Shown piece after piece: positions 9,009 through 16,268 of a stretch of DNA of 64,000 bases. Position 1 is the stretch's first letter; every line of letters begins with the position of its first letter. The notes under the pieces were generated by a model, which was given only the letters and a program-made list of their open reading frames with translations, was not told where the DNA came from and made no database searches. The DNA is from CBDAQA01 sp965247815. Lineage in GTDB: Bacteria; Planctomycetota; Phycisphaerae; Tepidisphaerales; Tepidisphaeraceae. The DNA lies in contig CBDFHW010000012.1 in the NCBI GenBank assembly GCA_965247815.1, forward strand, positions 310,001-374,000. The letters run 5' to 3'. The translations under genes were made by a program, and so were the position numbers.

Positions 9009-10016
9009 TCAGACCATCGGTTCACGGATCACGTCGCGGGCCGGCTTGTCGGTCCGCAGACCTTTGAATGCCGCCTGCTGCAAAAGCCCACGCGCGGGCC
9101 ACCGCCGGTACTCGATCTCGGCCATGAGAGGTTTATTCGAGAACAATGCCCCGGCCGGCACCGGTCCGGTGAACGGCGACGCGACGCCCGTCCCGCGTCC
9201 TAATTTCTGCAGCAGCGGCGCGTGATCGGCCGCCGACAGCCCGGTCCCCACCTTGCCCGCATATTTCAGTTTTCCATCACAGTCGTAATACCCGACGAGC
9301 AACGCCCCGATCCGGCCGGTGGTGCCGGTGCGCTCGGGCACCCACCCGGCGACGACGAATTCCTGGCGTTGGATGATTTTGATCTTCAGCCAGTCGTCGG
9401 ACCGCTTGCCCGGTCGGTAAGGACTGTCGAGCCGTTTGGCGACGAGTCCTTCGAGCTGGTTCTGTCTGGCCGCGGCCAGCATCGCCGTGCCTTCACCGAC
9501 GTGTGCCGGTGTGACCTGCCAGTGACTTCCGATCAAGGTGAGCTCTTCCAGGATCGCCCGCCGACGGGTGTAGGGTTGGTCGAGTAACGACTTTCCGTCC
9601 GCGAACAGAATGTCGAACAGCACGTAGAAGACGGGTTCTGATTGTGACAACCGGGCGATGCTGCGGGCGTCGTTCAGATGCATGCGTTGCTGCAGCCGGC
9701 CGAAGTCGGGCCGGCCGTTGTCGTCGAATGAAACAATCTCTCCGTCGAGAACCGCGCCACGGTCGTCCACTGCCTTGGCGAGATCGGCTAGCTCGGGGTA
9801 GCGGGCCGTGACGTCGGTACCACTGCGAGCGACTAGGCGATAGCCCCCCGCACCGAAATAACTCAGGACGCGAACGCCGTCCCATTTATATTCGAATGTG
9901 TACTGCGTCTGATCCGCAGGAAGGCTGCCGTGCACGGCAAGCATCGGTTCGATATCGGGCGGTATAAGCTGCGATTTGCGACCCGATCGTCGCTTTGGCT
10001 GAAGTTGGATGGACAT
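9009..10016 (-). CDS. ligD: ATP-dependent DNA ligase (LigD ligase domain, NHEJ)
   Basis: 335 residues covering only the ATP-dependent ligase domain. The nucleotidyl-lysine motif is KWDGVR (about residue 48), followed by LDGEIVSFD, FYVLFDILFADGKSLL, EGLVAKRLDSPYRPGKRSDDWLKIK, and the OB-fold with LLVGYYDCDGKLKYAGKVGTG. The start is fixed by a very good Shine-Dalgarno (GGAGGTGA) six bases upstream of ATG 10016. It heads the leftward operon ligase-ku-polymerase, so the LigD functions are split over two polypeptides. No phosphoesterase domain is present in either. Confidence 0.94.
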   Translation of the reverse strand: MSIQLQPKRRSGRKSQLIPPDIEPMLAVHGSLPADQTQYTFEYKWDGVRVLSYFGAGGYRLVARSGTDVTARYPELADLAKAVDDRGAVLDGEIVSFDDNGRPDFGRLQQRMHLNDARSIARLSQSEPVFYVLFDILFADGKSLLDQPYTRRRAILEELTLIGSHWQVTPAHVGEGTAMLAAARQNQLEGLVAKRLDSPYRPGKRSDDWLKIKIIQRQEFVVAGWVPERTGTTGRIGALLVGYYDCDGKLKYAGKVGTGLSAADHAPLLQKLGRGTGVASPFTGPVPAGALFSNKPLMAEIEYRRWPARGLLQQAAFKGLRTDKPARDVIREPMV

Positions 10017-10301
10017 CGGCCGTCACCTCCGCAGTCCTCCGTGACGGCGACTAAACAATTCTAACAGGACGCGGCGAACCATACGCAAGTCGCGCGCCAG
10101 CGCGCACTTACGACATTATCGGACGTGGCGGGCTGCGTCGAAGCGAACCGAACTCACGCGTGATCCAGCACCTGCGGAAGTGGTAATTTGGGTCGTCGGT
10201 TTATCACCGATGCATTGCCGCTGTGTGGAACGCCAAGCTGTCCACCTGCCGCCGGGCCCGGAGTCGGTTGCGTCGTCGCCGAATGTGAAGTCGGGCAAAG
10301 A

Positions 10302-11141
10302 TCACTCGCCCGGCGGCGCAGCCTCGTCCGACAGGTGCAGCGACGCGCCAATGTACGTCTTGCGGTGTTCCTCGGGCGCGGTTTCGATTTCCAACTCGCC
10401 CAGCGCGTCGGGTTGGTTGACGAGGATTTTTTTTTCGCGGATCAGTTCCAGCAGCGCGAGAAAGACGCCGATCATTTCGCTCCGGCTGGTCCGGCCGGCA
10501 ATCAACGTGCGGAGCGTGAGCTTGCCGTCGCGCTTCAACCGGTCTTCGATGTCGGCCGCGTGCAGATCGATCGGCGTGTCGTCGTACGTGACCTCATGGT
10601 ACTTGGGTTTGCGGACGCCGACTTCTTTCATCAGCCGGTCGAACGCCGACAACAGGTCCCAGACCTGAACTTCGTCCAGATCGACCGGCGGCGGCTCGTC
10701 GTTGTCGCCGTCCTGTTTCGCCGGGTATCTCGGATAACGCGCCTCGTGCCGGCGGTGCTGCTGGTCGAGCGCGCCGGCGGCGTCCTTGAACTTTTTATAT
10801 TCCAGCAGCTTCTGCACCAGTTCGTACCGCGGGTCGGCCAGCTCCTGCGCCGCGGTCGGTGCCCCGTCGGCCGACGTCACCGGCGGGGCCGGCAGCAACG
10901 TCGCCGACTTAATCTCCATCAGCGTCGCCGCCATCACCAGAAAATCGCCCGCCAGATTGATGTCGAACCCCGCGACGTCTTTCAAGTCCTTCAGCATCAT
11001 CACGTGCCGCATGTACGTGTCGGTGATGTGCGCGATCGGAATGTCATAGATGTCCAGCTCGTCCCGCTTGAGCAGATAAAGCAGCAAGTCGAGCGGCCCG
11101 TGGAAAATGTCCAGATCGACGAGATATTCGCGGTGTTCCAA
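10302..11141 (-). CDS. scpA: ScpA segregation and condensation protein A
   Basis: 279 residues from a TTG start at 11141, chosen because AAGGAG lies six bases upstream and the conserved kleisin N-terminus (EYLVDLDIFHGPLDLLLYLL) follows directly; longer in-frame extensions look spurious. Other signatures are IYDIPIAHITDTYM, DFLVMAATLMEIKSATLLP, and a C-terminal winged helix (SRSEMIGVFLALLELIREKKILV). ScpA is the kleisin that bridges SMC heads in the chromosome condensation complex. scpB is not adjacent. The region between this gene and the ligase gene (10017-10301) shows no convincing gene. Confidence 0.93.
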   Translation of the reverse strand: MEHREYLVDLDIFHGPLDLLLYLLKRDELDIYDIPIAHITDTYMRHVMMLKDLKDVAGFDINLAGDFLVMAATLMEIKSATLLPAPPVTSADGAPTAAQELADPRYELVQKLLEYKKFKDAAGALDQQHRRHEARYPRYPAKQDGDNDEPPPVDLDEVQVWDLLSAFDRLMKEVGVRKPKYHEVTYDDTPIDLHAADIEDRLKRDGKLTLRTLIAGRTSRSEMIGVFLALLELIREKKILVNQPDALGELEIETAPEEHRKTYIGASLHLSDEAAPPGE

Positions 11142-11293
11142 GGCACGCTCCTTTGCAAATAAGCTGAATAGCGTAACACCGATACAATCCATAGCGAGGG
11201 CGCGTGCTGACTCAAAAAAAGTAGGCCAGCGGACTAATCGCATCGGTGAACATCCGGTATCGGTCCGTCTGTTCGCGTGGTATTATTTACTTG

Positions 11294-11500
11294 ATGAGCA
11301 CCGCCGAGATTATTGCGGAGTTGCCCCGCCTCAGTGAAGCCGAACTGGCAGAGGTTCAGGCCAAGCTGCGCGAGCTTTTTGAAGCAAAACACGGTGCGCC
11401 CAGACCTATGCACGTCCGCAGCCCGCGGTTGGCTCGGCCCGAGCAGTCAAAAGACTTCATCAAGCAGGTCTCGGAGCTTGCCTCTAATGCCCAGGTATGA
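11294..11500 (+). CDS. Small helical protein paired with a retropepsin-like protease
   Basis: 68 residues from ATG 11294 (MSTAEIIAELPRLSEAELAEVQAKLREL). The N-terminal half looks like a short amphipathic helical pair of the type seen in small antitoxin-like or addiction-module proteins; the C-terminal half is basic. The stop overlaps the next start by 14 nt, giving a translationally coupled pair. The function is not recognisable from sequence. Confidence 0.6.
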   Translation: MSTAEIIAELPRLSEAELAEVQAKLRELFEAKHGAPRPMHVRSPRLARPEQSKDFIKQVSELASNAQV

Positions 11501-11867
11501 CGCTTCGCATTACGATCCGCCGGCTCCGATCGCAGAGGTAATTTTGCGCGCCCCCAGCGGCGACGAGGCAGGCGACGTGCTCCTTCTGATCGACACGGGT
11601 GCCGATACACCCCTGCTCCTTCGCAGCGCTATTGCCCGTCTTGGGATTACGCCAGACCCTTCTCTCGCATACGACCTGATCGGCTTCGACGGGACTCGCA
11701 GCACCACGCAGGCGGTAGACTTGGACATGATCTTTCTGCAAAAAGCCTTCCGCGGCCGCTATTTGCTGACCGACGATGAACGCGGCATTCTCGGCCGCGA
11801 CGTCTTGGCCAGCGTATCGCTGCTTTTCGACGGCCCGGCACACGCCTGGACACAACAGTTTCCATGA
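11487..11867 (+). CDS. Retropepsin-like (clan AA) aspartic protease homologue
   Basis: 126 residues from ATG 11487. It contains the retropepsin active-site motif LLIDTGADTPLL followed by a beta-hairpin region (YDLIGFDGTRSTTQAVDLDM) and the conserved ILGRDVL segment near the C-terminus, which corresponds to the second signature (hydrophobic-hydrophobic-G-R/N-D) of clan AA single-domain proteases. Such single-lobe proteins act as homodimers. The start overlaps the preceding small gene, suggesting joint function. The substrate is unknown; related bacterial proteins are annotated only as clan AA aspartic proteases. Confidence 0.75.
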   Translation: MPRYDASHYDPPAPIAEVILRAPSGDEAGDVLLLIDTGADTPLLLRSAIARLGITPDPSLAYDLIGFDGTRSTTQAVDLDMIFLQKAFRGRYLLTDDERGILGRDVLASVSLLFDGPAHAWTQQFP

Positions 11868-12043
11868 CTCGCTTGCAGATGATTCGTGTTAGCTGGAAGC
11901 GGAACTTAATTGGCTTGATCTGCTGACGCAGGTCCGCCCCAGAATCAATTCAGCGTATGGCTGGCGGATTGATACGCTCGCATCCCGTATTCATCGGCCA
12001 GACCGCTGAAAAAATGGAGGTCACCTTTGCAGCTTCTAGCGAT

Positions 12044-12487
12044 TCAAGTTGCCACCACGTTGGCGTTTTCCACGGCTTTGATAACTTCCTCTATAATTTC
12101 GTTGGCTTGTCGGCGGTTCACAATGTCCCGTTCGCGTTCTGAATCCCGGCGTACCTTTTCGATCCACACAACATCGAAATCCGAAAATCCCTCAACAAAT
12201 CTGTTGGTGTTTCCAGCTGAACGGGCGGCACAAACGATCACCATGCAACCCTTTTCAATAAGCGGGGTGAACTCTTGCTCCAACAGCCAATCCATGTCAC
12301 CTTTGCTTGCGAACCCGACTTTAACCCCGTCGATTTCGAGAATGTCGCCGTTTATTTCCTTCCGGCCATTGCCACGGAAGATGAGCTTGTGTTGATCGGC
12401 CAGAATCCTATACGCATAAGCAATGGTGGTGGTCTTTCCCGAATCGGCCTTGGCACGGAGTGCGATGATTGTTTTTTGTTTTTGCAT
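12044..12487 (-). CDS. Small P-loop NTPase-like protein
   Basis: 147 residues from ATG 12487 (in-frame starts up to 12520 are possible). It begins KTIIALRAKADSGKTTT, a Walker A-like P-loop (AxxDSGKTT), and has a Walker B-like hydrophobic stretch (GCMVIVCAARSAG). The remainder (FDVVWIEKVRRDSERERDIV) suggests a small kinase-like or ParA/MobB-like fold. Base composition is clearly more AT-rich than the flanking host genes. Neighbours on this stretch are a membrane protein and an IS remnant, so horizontal acquisition is likely. No specific function is assigned. Confidence 0.6.
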   Translation of the reverse strand: MQKQKTIIALRAKADSGKTTTIAYAYRILADQHKLIFRGNGRKEINGDILEIDGVKVGFASKGDMDWLLEQEFTPLIEKGCMVIVCAARSAGNTNRFVEGFSDFDVVWIEKVRRDSERERDIVNRRQANEIIEEVIKAVENANVVAT

Positions 12488-12594
12488 GACCCGAATTATA
12501 TGCATTTTTCGTTTGGCCACAGTACTTCGTCAAAAACTTGCAGAGTCATGTCCTACATGGTTTGATCGCACCACCAAAACTTATGAGGCTTCAA

Positions 12595-13578
12595 ATGGCA
12601 GAAGATGATGTGGGTTTTTCGTATCAACCGCCAGTTCAAAATTATCGAGGGCAGGAACCTCGTCGGCCTGCTAATCGCTTACCAAAGCCCATCAGCGCCT
12701 TGGGACTTGCGGGCTTCATTCTTGGTACGCTCGCCTGTGCCGTTTGCTGGATACCCGGATTTGGTTTGAGTGCGTTGCCGCTATGTGCGATTGGATTGCT
12801 TTTGAGCGGCCTCGGCTTTCTCGTTTCCATTGTTGGCAAAAGATCAAGTGCCAGTTTCGCTTTTGCCGGTGTGGTCATCTGTGCCACAGCGGCTTTCATT
12901 TCTTTAGGATTGACCACTGTTATCCTGAAGATGGTCGAAAAAAGACTCGCAGTCTCCTCTTCTCACTCAAATCGCTCAATTCAAGCGAATCAAACATCGA
13001 CAAGCTCACGACCAAGTCTGGGGTTCGCGGCTTATCACAAGCTCAATTGTTTCGTCGGGGTAGAATGCCTCTACACCGACAAATTTGGGACAGGACTTCC
13101 GGTGGTTGGCGACTCAAGGAGGGTCCAGCTTGTTCCAATGAGCAAGGTGGTTGTAAAAAAGGTTATAAACGATGCCTTTTTTTCCAAACTCTACATTATG
13201 ACACAAGGTGCAAAGGCGATCGATTCGACAGGTTTCTTAAATGACAAGCAAGTATCCATCCCCAACACGTTACTGGTATTGACAGCCCAAATATCTTACA
13301 CCGATCGAGAAATTCTCCGCTTGGACCTTTGCCCTACCGCTGATTTGGAAAACGCAAAACGATTGTGGCTTGGGAAACAGTTGCGATACAAGGGTACCAA
13401 AATCGGTGAGGTCGAAGTCGAAAGCGGAACCGCTGTGAAAGTTACCCAGATTGTTCCAACAGGCATGTCGGAAGGTTTGGGACAGGGATTTGATTTAACG
13501 TTCGATTTACCGTCTGGCGCATCGGCGAAAGATACGATCTACACAACTTATGGTCCGGAGAAATTACAACCGTTTTAA
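12595..13578 (+). CDS. Predicted membrane protein, DUF4190-like N-terminus
   Basis: 327 residues from ATG 12595 (ATG 12583 is an alternative). After a polar, Pro-rich N-terminus there are transmembrane segments at about 33-60 (ISALGLAGFILGTLACAVCW), 60-82 (ALPLCAIGLLLSGLGFLVSI) and 88-115. This DUF4190-like small membrane module is followed by a soluble domain of about 200 residues with no motif I recognise. It is AT-rich relative to the surroundings and divergent from the P-loop gene. Function unknown. Confidence 0.65.
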   Translation: MAEDDVGFSYQPPVQNYRGQEPRRPANRLPKPISALGLAGFILGTLACAVCWIPGFGLSALPLCAIGLLLSGLGFLVSIVGKRSSASFAFAGVVICATAAFISLGLTTVILKMVEKRLAVSSSHSNRSIQANQTSTSSRPSLGFAAYHKLNCFVGVECLYTDKFGTGLPVVGDSRRVQLVPMSKVVVKKVINDAFFSKLYIMTQGAKAIDSTGFLNDKQVSIPNTLLVLTAQISYTDREILRLDLCPTADLENAKRLWLGKQLRYKGTKIGEVEVESGTAVKVTQIVPTGMSEGLGQGFDLTFDLPSGASAKDTIYTTYGPEKLQPF

Positions 13579-13679
13579 CCTCGCCGGGTAGGGATGGGCG
13601 GACGGGGATACGGGGTAGGGTTCCCCACTCGGCGCGGACGCTGCGGAGGGCAGCGTAGAATCTGTTCAAAAAAGTGTCC

Positions 13680-14056
13680 ATGACACGAAGAAAGTACGAG
13701 AGAAAGTTCAAGATTTCCGCGGTCAAGCTGGTCAAGCAACAAGAATATTCGATTGGCGAAATGGCCAAGAGCCTAGGGTGGATCCCAGAGATGCAAGCAA
13801 CGATTACCTGCATCTGATACGATCGCACAATAGAATGTCGAACATAGGCGGCGAAGACGATTGCTGGAGCGATGCCGTGACCGAGAGCTTCTGGTCCACG
13901 ATCAAGACCGAGCTGGTGCATCACGAGCAGTACGCCACGCACGATAAGGCCCGAGGGTCGGCCCTTGCGTACATAGAAGCTTTTTACAATCGCGAACGCC
14001 TGCAAAGTTCGTCAGGCTATGTCAGCCCCGAAACGTTCGAGGCAAGCGTAAATTAG
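13680..14056 (+). pseudogene. IS3-family transposase remnant with large internal deletion
   Basis: The ATG at 13680 begins an IS3-type OrfA (MTRRKYERKFKISAVKLVKQ ... YSIGEMAKSLG, the N-terminal HTH of the helix-turn-helix transposase subunit). After about 35 codons the similarity breaks off. From about 13778 a different frame encodes the C-terminal end of OrfB: CWSDAVTESFWSTIKTE, followed by RERLQSSSGYVSPETFE, the region around the last catalytic Glu. The DDE core between them is missing, so this is a dead remnant. I could not define terminal inverted repeats. Confidence 0.85.
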
Positions 14057-14215
14057 CCCCTCTGCAGCGCCCGTATTCAGTGGGGAGGCTCGGGGACGCA
14101 AATGTTTGACGACGTTTACCTCTGTTGATTATCGTCTAGGATACTTGGCTAACCGCCACGTCTGCTTACGTCCCGAGATCCCTGCTCGTCTTAAGCAGGG
14201 CCTGGTAGCGACAGG

Positions 14216-14671
14216 TCATTTCTCTTTCCGCCCCAGCAGTTGCTTCACTACAAATTCTGACGCGCGTAGGTCTCCCTTGAGGCGGATGGCGTTGGCGATG
14301 TTGTCCATGGCGGCGTCGCCGATGGCGGCGAGGCGGTCTTTGACGCTCTTCTGGATTTCGCGATGCCAGGCGTCGTAGACGGTTTTAAAATCGAGGCTGA
14401 CACGGATCCAGCGATTGACGGTCTGGCGGGTGACACCGGCGGACTTGGCGGCGCTGGTGATCGATCCGCCTTCGAACAGGCATTCCAGCGCCAATTGCTG
14501 CGCGGGCGTCAGTGATACCTGCCTGTCGGGGCCGTTATCGGAGACGGGGACCAAAAGCGTCGTCGTACACAACGCCATGTCGGCCGGGGAACGAGCTGTT
14601 TCTGGCTCACGATTTATTAAAGTGTCATTCATTCCGAAGACCCTAACATATACCGTATTTCGAGTCAACAC
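14216..14671 (-). CDS. Homeodomain-like HTH protein (small-terminase-like)
   Basis: 151 residues (ATG 14632 is an alternative start). The central region QLALECLFEGGSITSAAKSAGVTRQTVNRWIR is a clear helix-turn-helix of the phBC6A51/small terminase or transposase-leader type, followed by a helical C-terminus (DAAMDNIANAIRLKGDLRASEFVVKQLLG) typical of phage small terminase-like proteins. It stands alone beside an IS3 remnant in an AT-richer stretch, so it is probably a phage relic. A regulatory role cannot be excluded. Confidence 0.6.
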   Translation of the reverse strand: MLTRNTVYVRVFGMNDTLINREPETARSPADMALCTTTLLVPVSDNGPDRQVSLTPAQQLALECLFEGGSITSAAKSAGVTRQTVNRWIRVSLDFKTVYDAWHREIQKSVKDRLAAIGDAAMDNIANAIRLKGDLRASEFVVKQLLGRKEK

Positions 14672-14948
14672 AATTCATGTTTCGTCGCGTTATTAGCAAA
14701 AAATGATAAGAAGCGGTGTGGTTTCGACGGACTTGTAAAATGGGTTGAGTTGTTGACTCAAGAGTGGAAACTTTTGGAACGTTTCGGAACATCGGATCGC
14801 TGCTTTGTCAGCTATCCCTGTTGGATACACGGCAAGGCGGGATCAGCTGCATGCACCGGCGACCCGGACGTGAGGTACACCGTCATTCCGCGTATAGTTC
14901 GCGGCGAGGGCGGTGGTGGCCGCGGCTTTGGGCTTGATTGACACACGC

Positions 14949-15944
14949 ATGGATTCCAACACCCGAGAGTTTGCCCGCGAGGTGATCCGCACGGAAGCTG
15001 CCGCGGTTTCGGCAATGGCTTCTGCCGTTGATGAGCACTTCGAGCACGCGGTTCGGCTGATGCTCGATTGCCCGGCGTCGGTGCTGGTCAGCGGCATCGG
15101 GAAAGCCGGGCACGTGGCCCGGAAGCTGTCGGCGACGCTGGCGAGCACGGGGACGCCGAGCCATTTTCTGAGCCCCGCCGACGCGGCGCACGGCGACCTC
15201 GGGTCGGTCCGGCAGGGGGACGTGCTGCTGCTGTTGTCCAGCAGCGGCGAAAGCGACGAAATTTTAAAAATCCTCAGCGTGGTGAAAACGCTGGGTCATC
15301 CGGTGATCGCGATCACGGCCACCCGGGGCAGTTCGCTGGGCCGGTTTGCTGATATCACCATCGCCACGGGGAAGATCGAAGAAGCGTGCCCGCTGGGGCT
15401 CGCGCCCAGCGCGTCGACGACGGCCATGCTCGCGCTGGGGGACGCGCTGGCGTTGACCGTGATGCACCTGCGGAAATTCAGCGCCGAGGATTTCGCCGTC
15501 TTCCACCCCGCGGGCCAGTTGGGCCGAAAGTTGATCCGGGTGAGAGAGGCGATGACGTTCCGCGTGGGCGAAAATCTGTCGGTGGCGTCGGACCGGTTGA
15601 CCGTCGGGCAGGCGTTGAACGCGGTCAGTACGATCAAGCGACGCAGCGGGGCGATCATCCTGACCGCCGACAGCGGAAAGATGACCGGCATCTTCACCGA
15701 CGGGGATCTCCGTCGGCTCATTACCGACAACAGCGACGCGCTGACCCTGCTGGTCCGCAAGGTGATGAAGACGAATCCGAAGCGGATCGAAGGGGATCAG
15801 CTGGCCACCGAGGCGATGGCGATCATGCGGCAATACCGCATCGACGAACTCCCCGTGGTCGACGCCGACGACCGGCCCGTCGGGCTCATCGACGTGCAGG
15901 ACCTGGTCGTGCTCAAGCTGTTCGACGTCGAGCCGGAAACGTAG
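14949..15944 (+). CDS. kdsD: D-arabinose 5-phosphate isomerase (KpsF/GutQ family)
   Basis: 331 residues. The N-terminal SIS domain has SGIGKAGHVARKLSATLAST and HGDLGSV (catalytic His region), plus LLLSSSGESDEI. Two C-terminal CBS domains follow (VREAMTFRVGENLSVAS and VMKTNPKRIEGDQL), giving the standard SIS-CBS-CBS layout. It interconverts ribulose 5-phosphate and arabinose 5-phosphate for Kdo synthesis in lipopolysaccharide. The start ATG 14949 fits the family N-terminus. It lies upstream of a large LptA/LptC-like gene, as in many LPS loci where kdsD neighbours lptC and lptA. Confidence 0.93.
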   Translation: MDSNTREFAREVIRTEAAAVSAMASAVDEHFEHAVRLMLDCPASVLVSGIGKAGHVARKLSATLASTGTPSHFLSPADAAHGDLGSVRQGDVLLLLSSSGESDEILKILSVVKTLGHPVIAITATRGSSLGRFADITIATGKIEEACPLGLAPSASTTAMLALGDALALTVMHLRKFSAEDFAVFHPAGQLGRKLIRVREAMTFRVGENLSVASDRLTVGQALNAVSTIKRRSGAIILTADSGKMTGIFTDGDLRRLITDNSDALTLLVRKVMKTNPKRIEGDQLATEAMAIMRQYRIDELPVVDADDRPVGLIDVQDLVVLKLFDVEPET

Positions 15945-15960
15945 GAAGAAACGATGAAAA

Positions 15961-16249
15961 ATGAATGATGAATGCAGAACGAAGAAGCGGCGTTGCGTTA
16001 CAGTGGTCGCTTATGAACCGGGTTTGACGCAGTATTAACAGAGAAAACGTAAACGGGTCCTTTCGAAATTGCCGCCTTCCCGTGGCACGGGCATCTTGCC
16101 CGTGTGTGTTCGAGCGGCGCGTGCTCTTTGTGGAGGCGGCGAGCACACGGGCGGGACGCCCGTGCCACGGCAGATGATGCCGACTGTATGTTTTTCAAAG
16201 GCCCCAAACCATCGTCATCGTCCGTTTTCGTTCTGCATTCATCATTCAT
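15961..16249. repeat. Nested inverted repeats (planctomycete-type intergenic repeat unit)
   Basis: This occupies most of the 324-bp space between kdsD and the OstA-like gene. Outer arms: a perfect 21-bp inverted repeat at 15961-15981 (ATGAATGATGAATGCAGAAC G) and 16229-16249. Inner arms: an approximately 28-bp imperfect inverted repeat at about 16080-16108 and 16143-16170, containing GTGGCACGGGC and its complement. Frames across the inner arms encode the spurious GRDARAT/GQDARAT peptides that recur in planctomycete annotations, suggesting a dispersed, possibly mobile palindromic element. No gene of its own is visible. Confidence 0.8.
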
Positions 16250-16268
16250 CGTTCACCATCTCCCCAAC

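Noticed and set aside
10116..10351. Short leftward frames between the ligase and scpA genes
   Set aside because: No start context or domain, and they partly overlap the scpA 3' end; they look like chance frames.
13600..13680. Possible IS3 left terminal repeat and terminator (CGCTGC...GCAGCG hairpin at about 13640)
   Set aside because: No matching repeat at the right end and no T-run after the hairpin.
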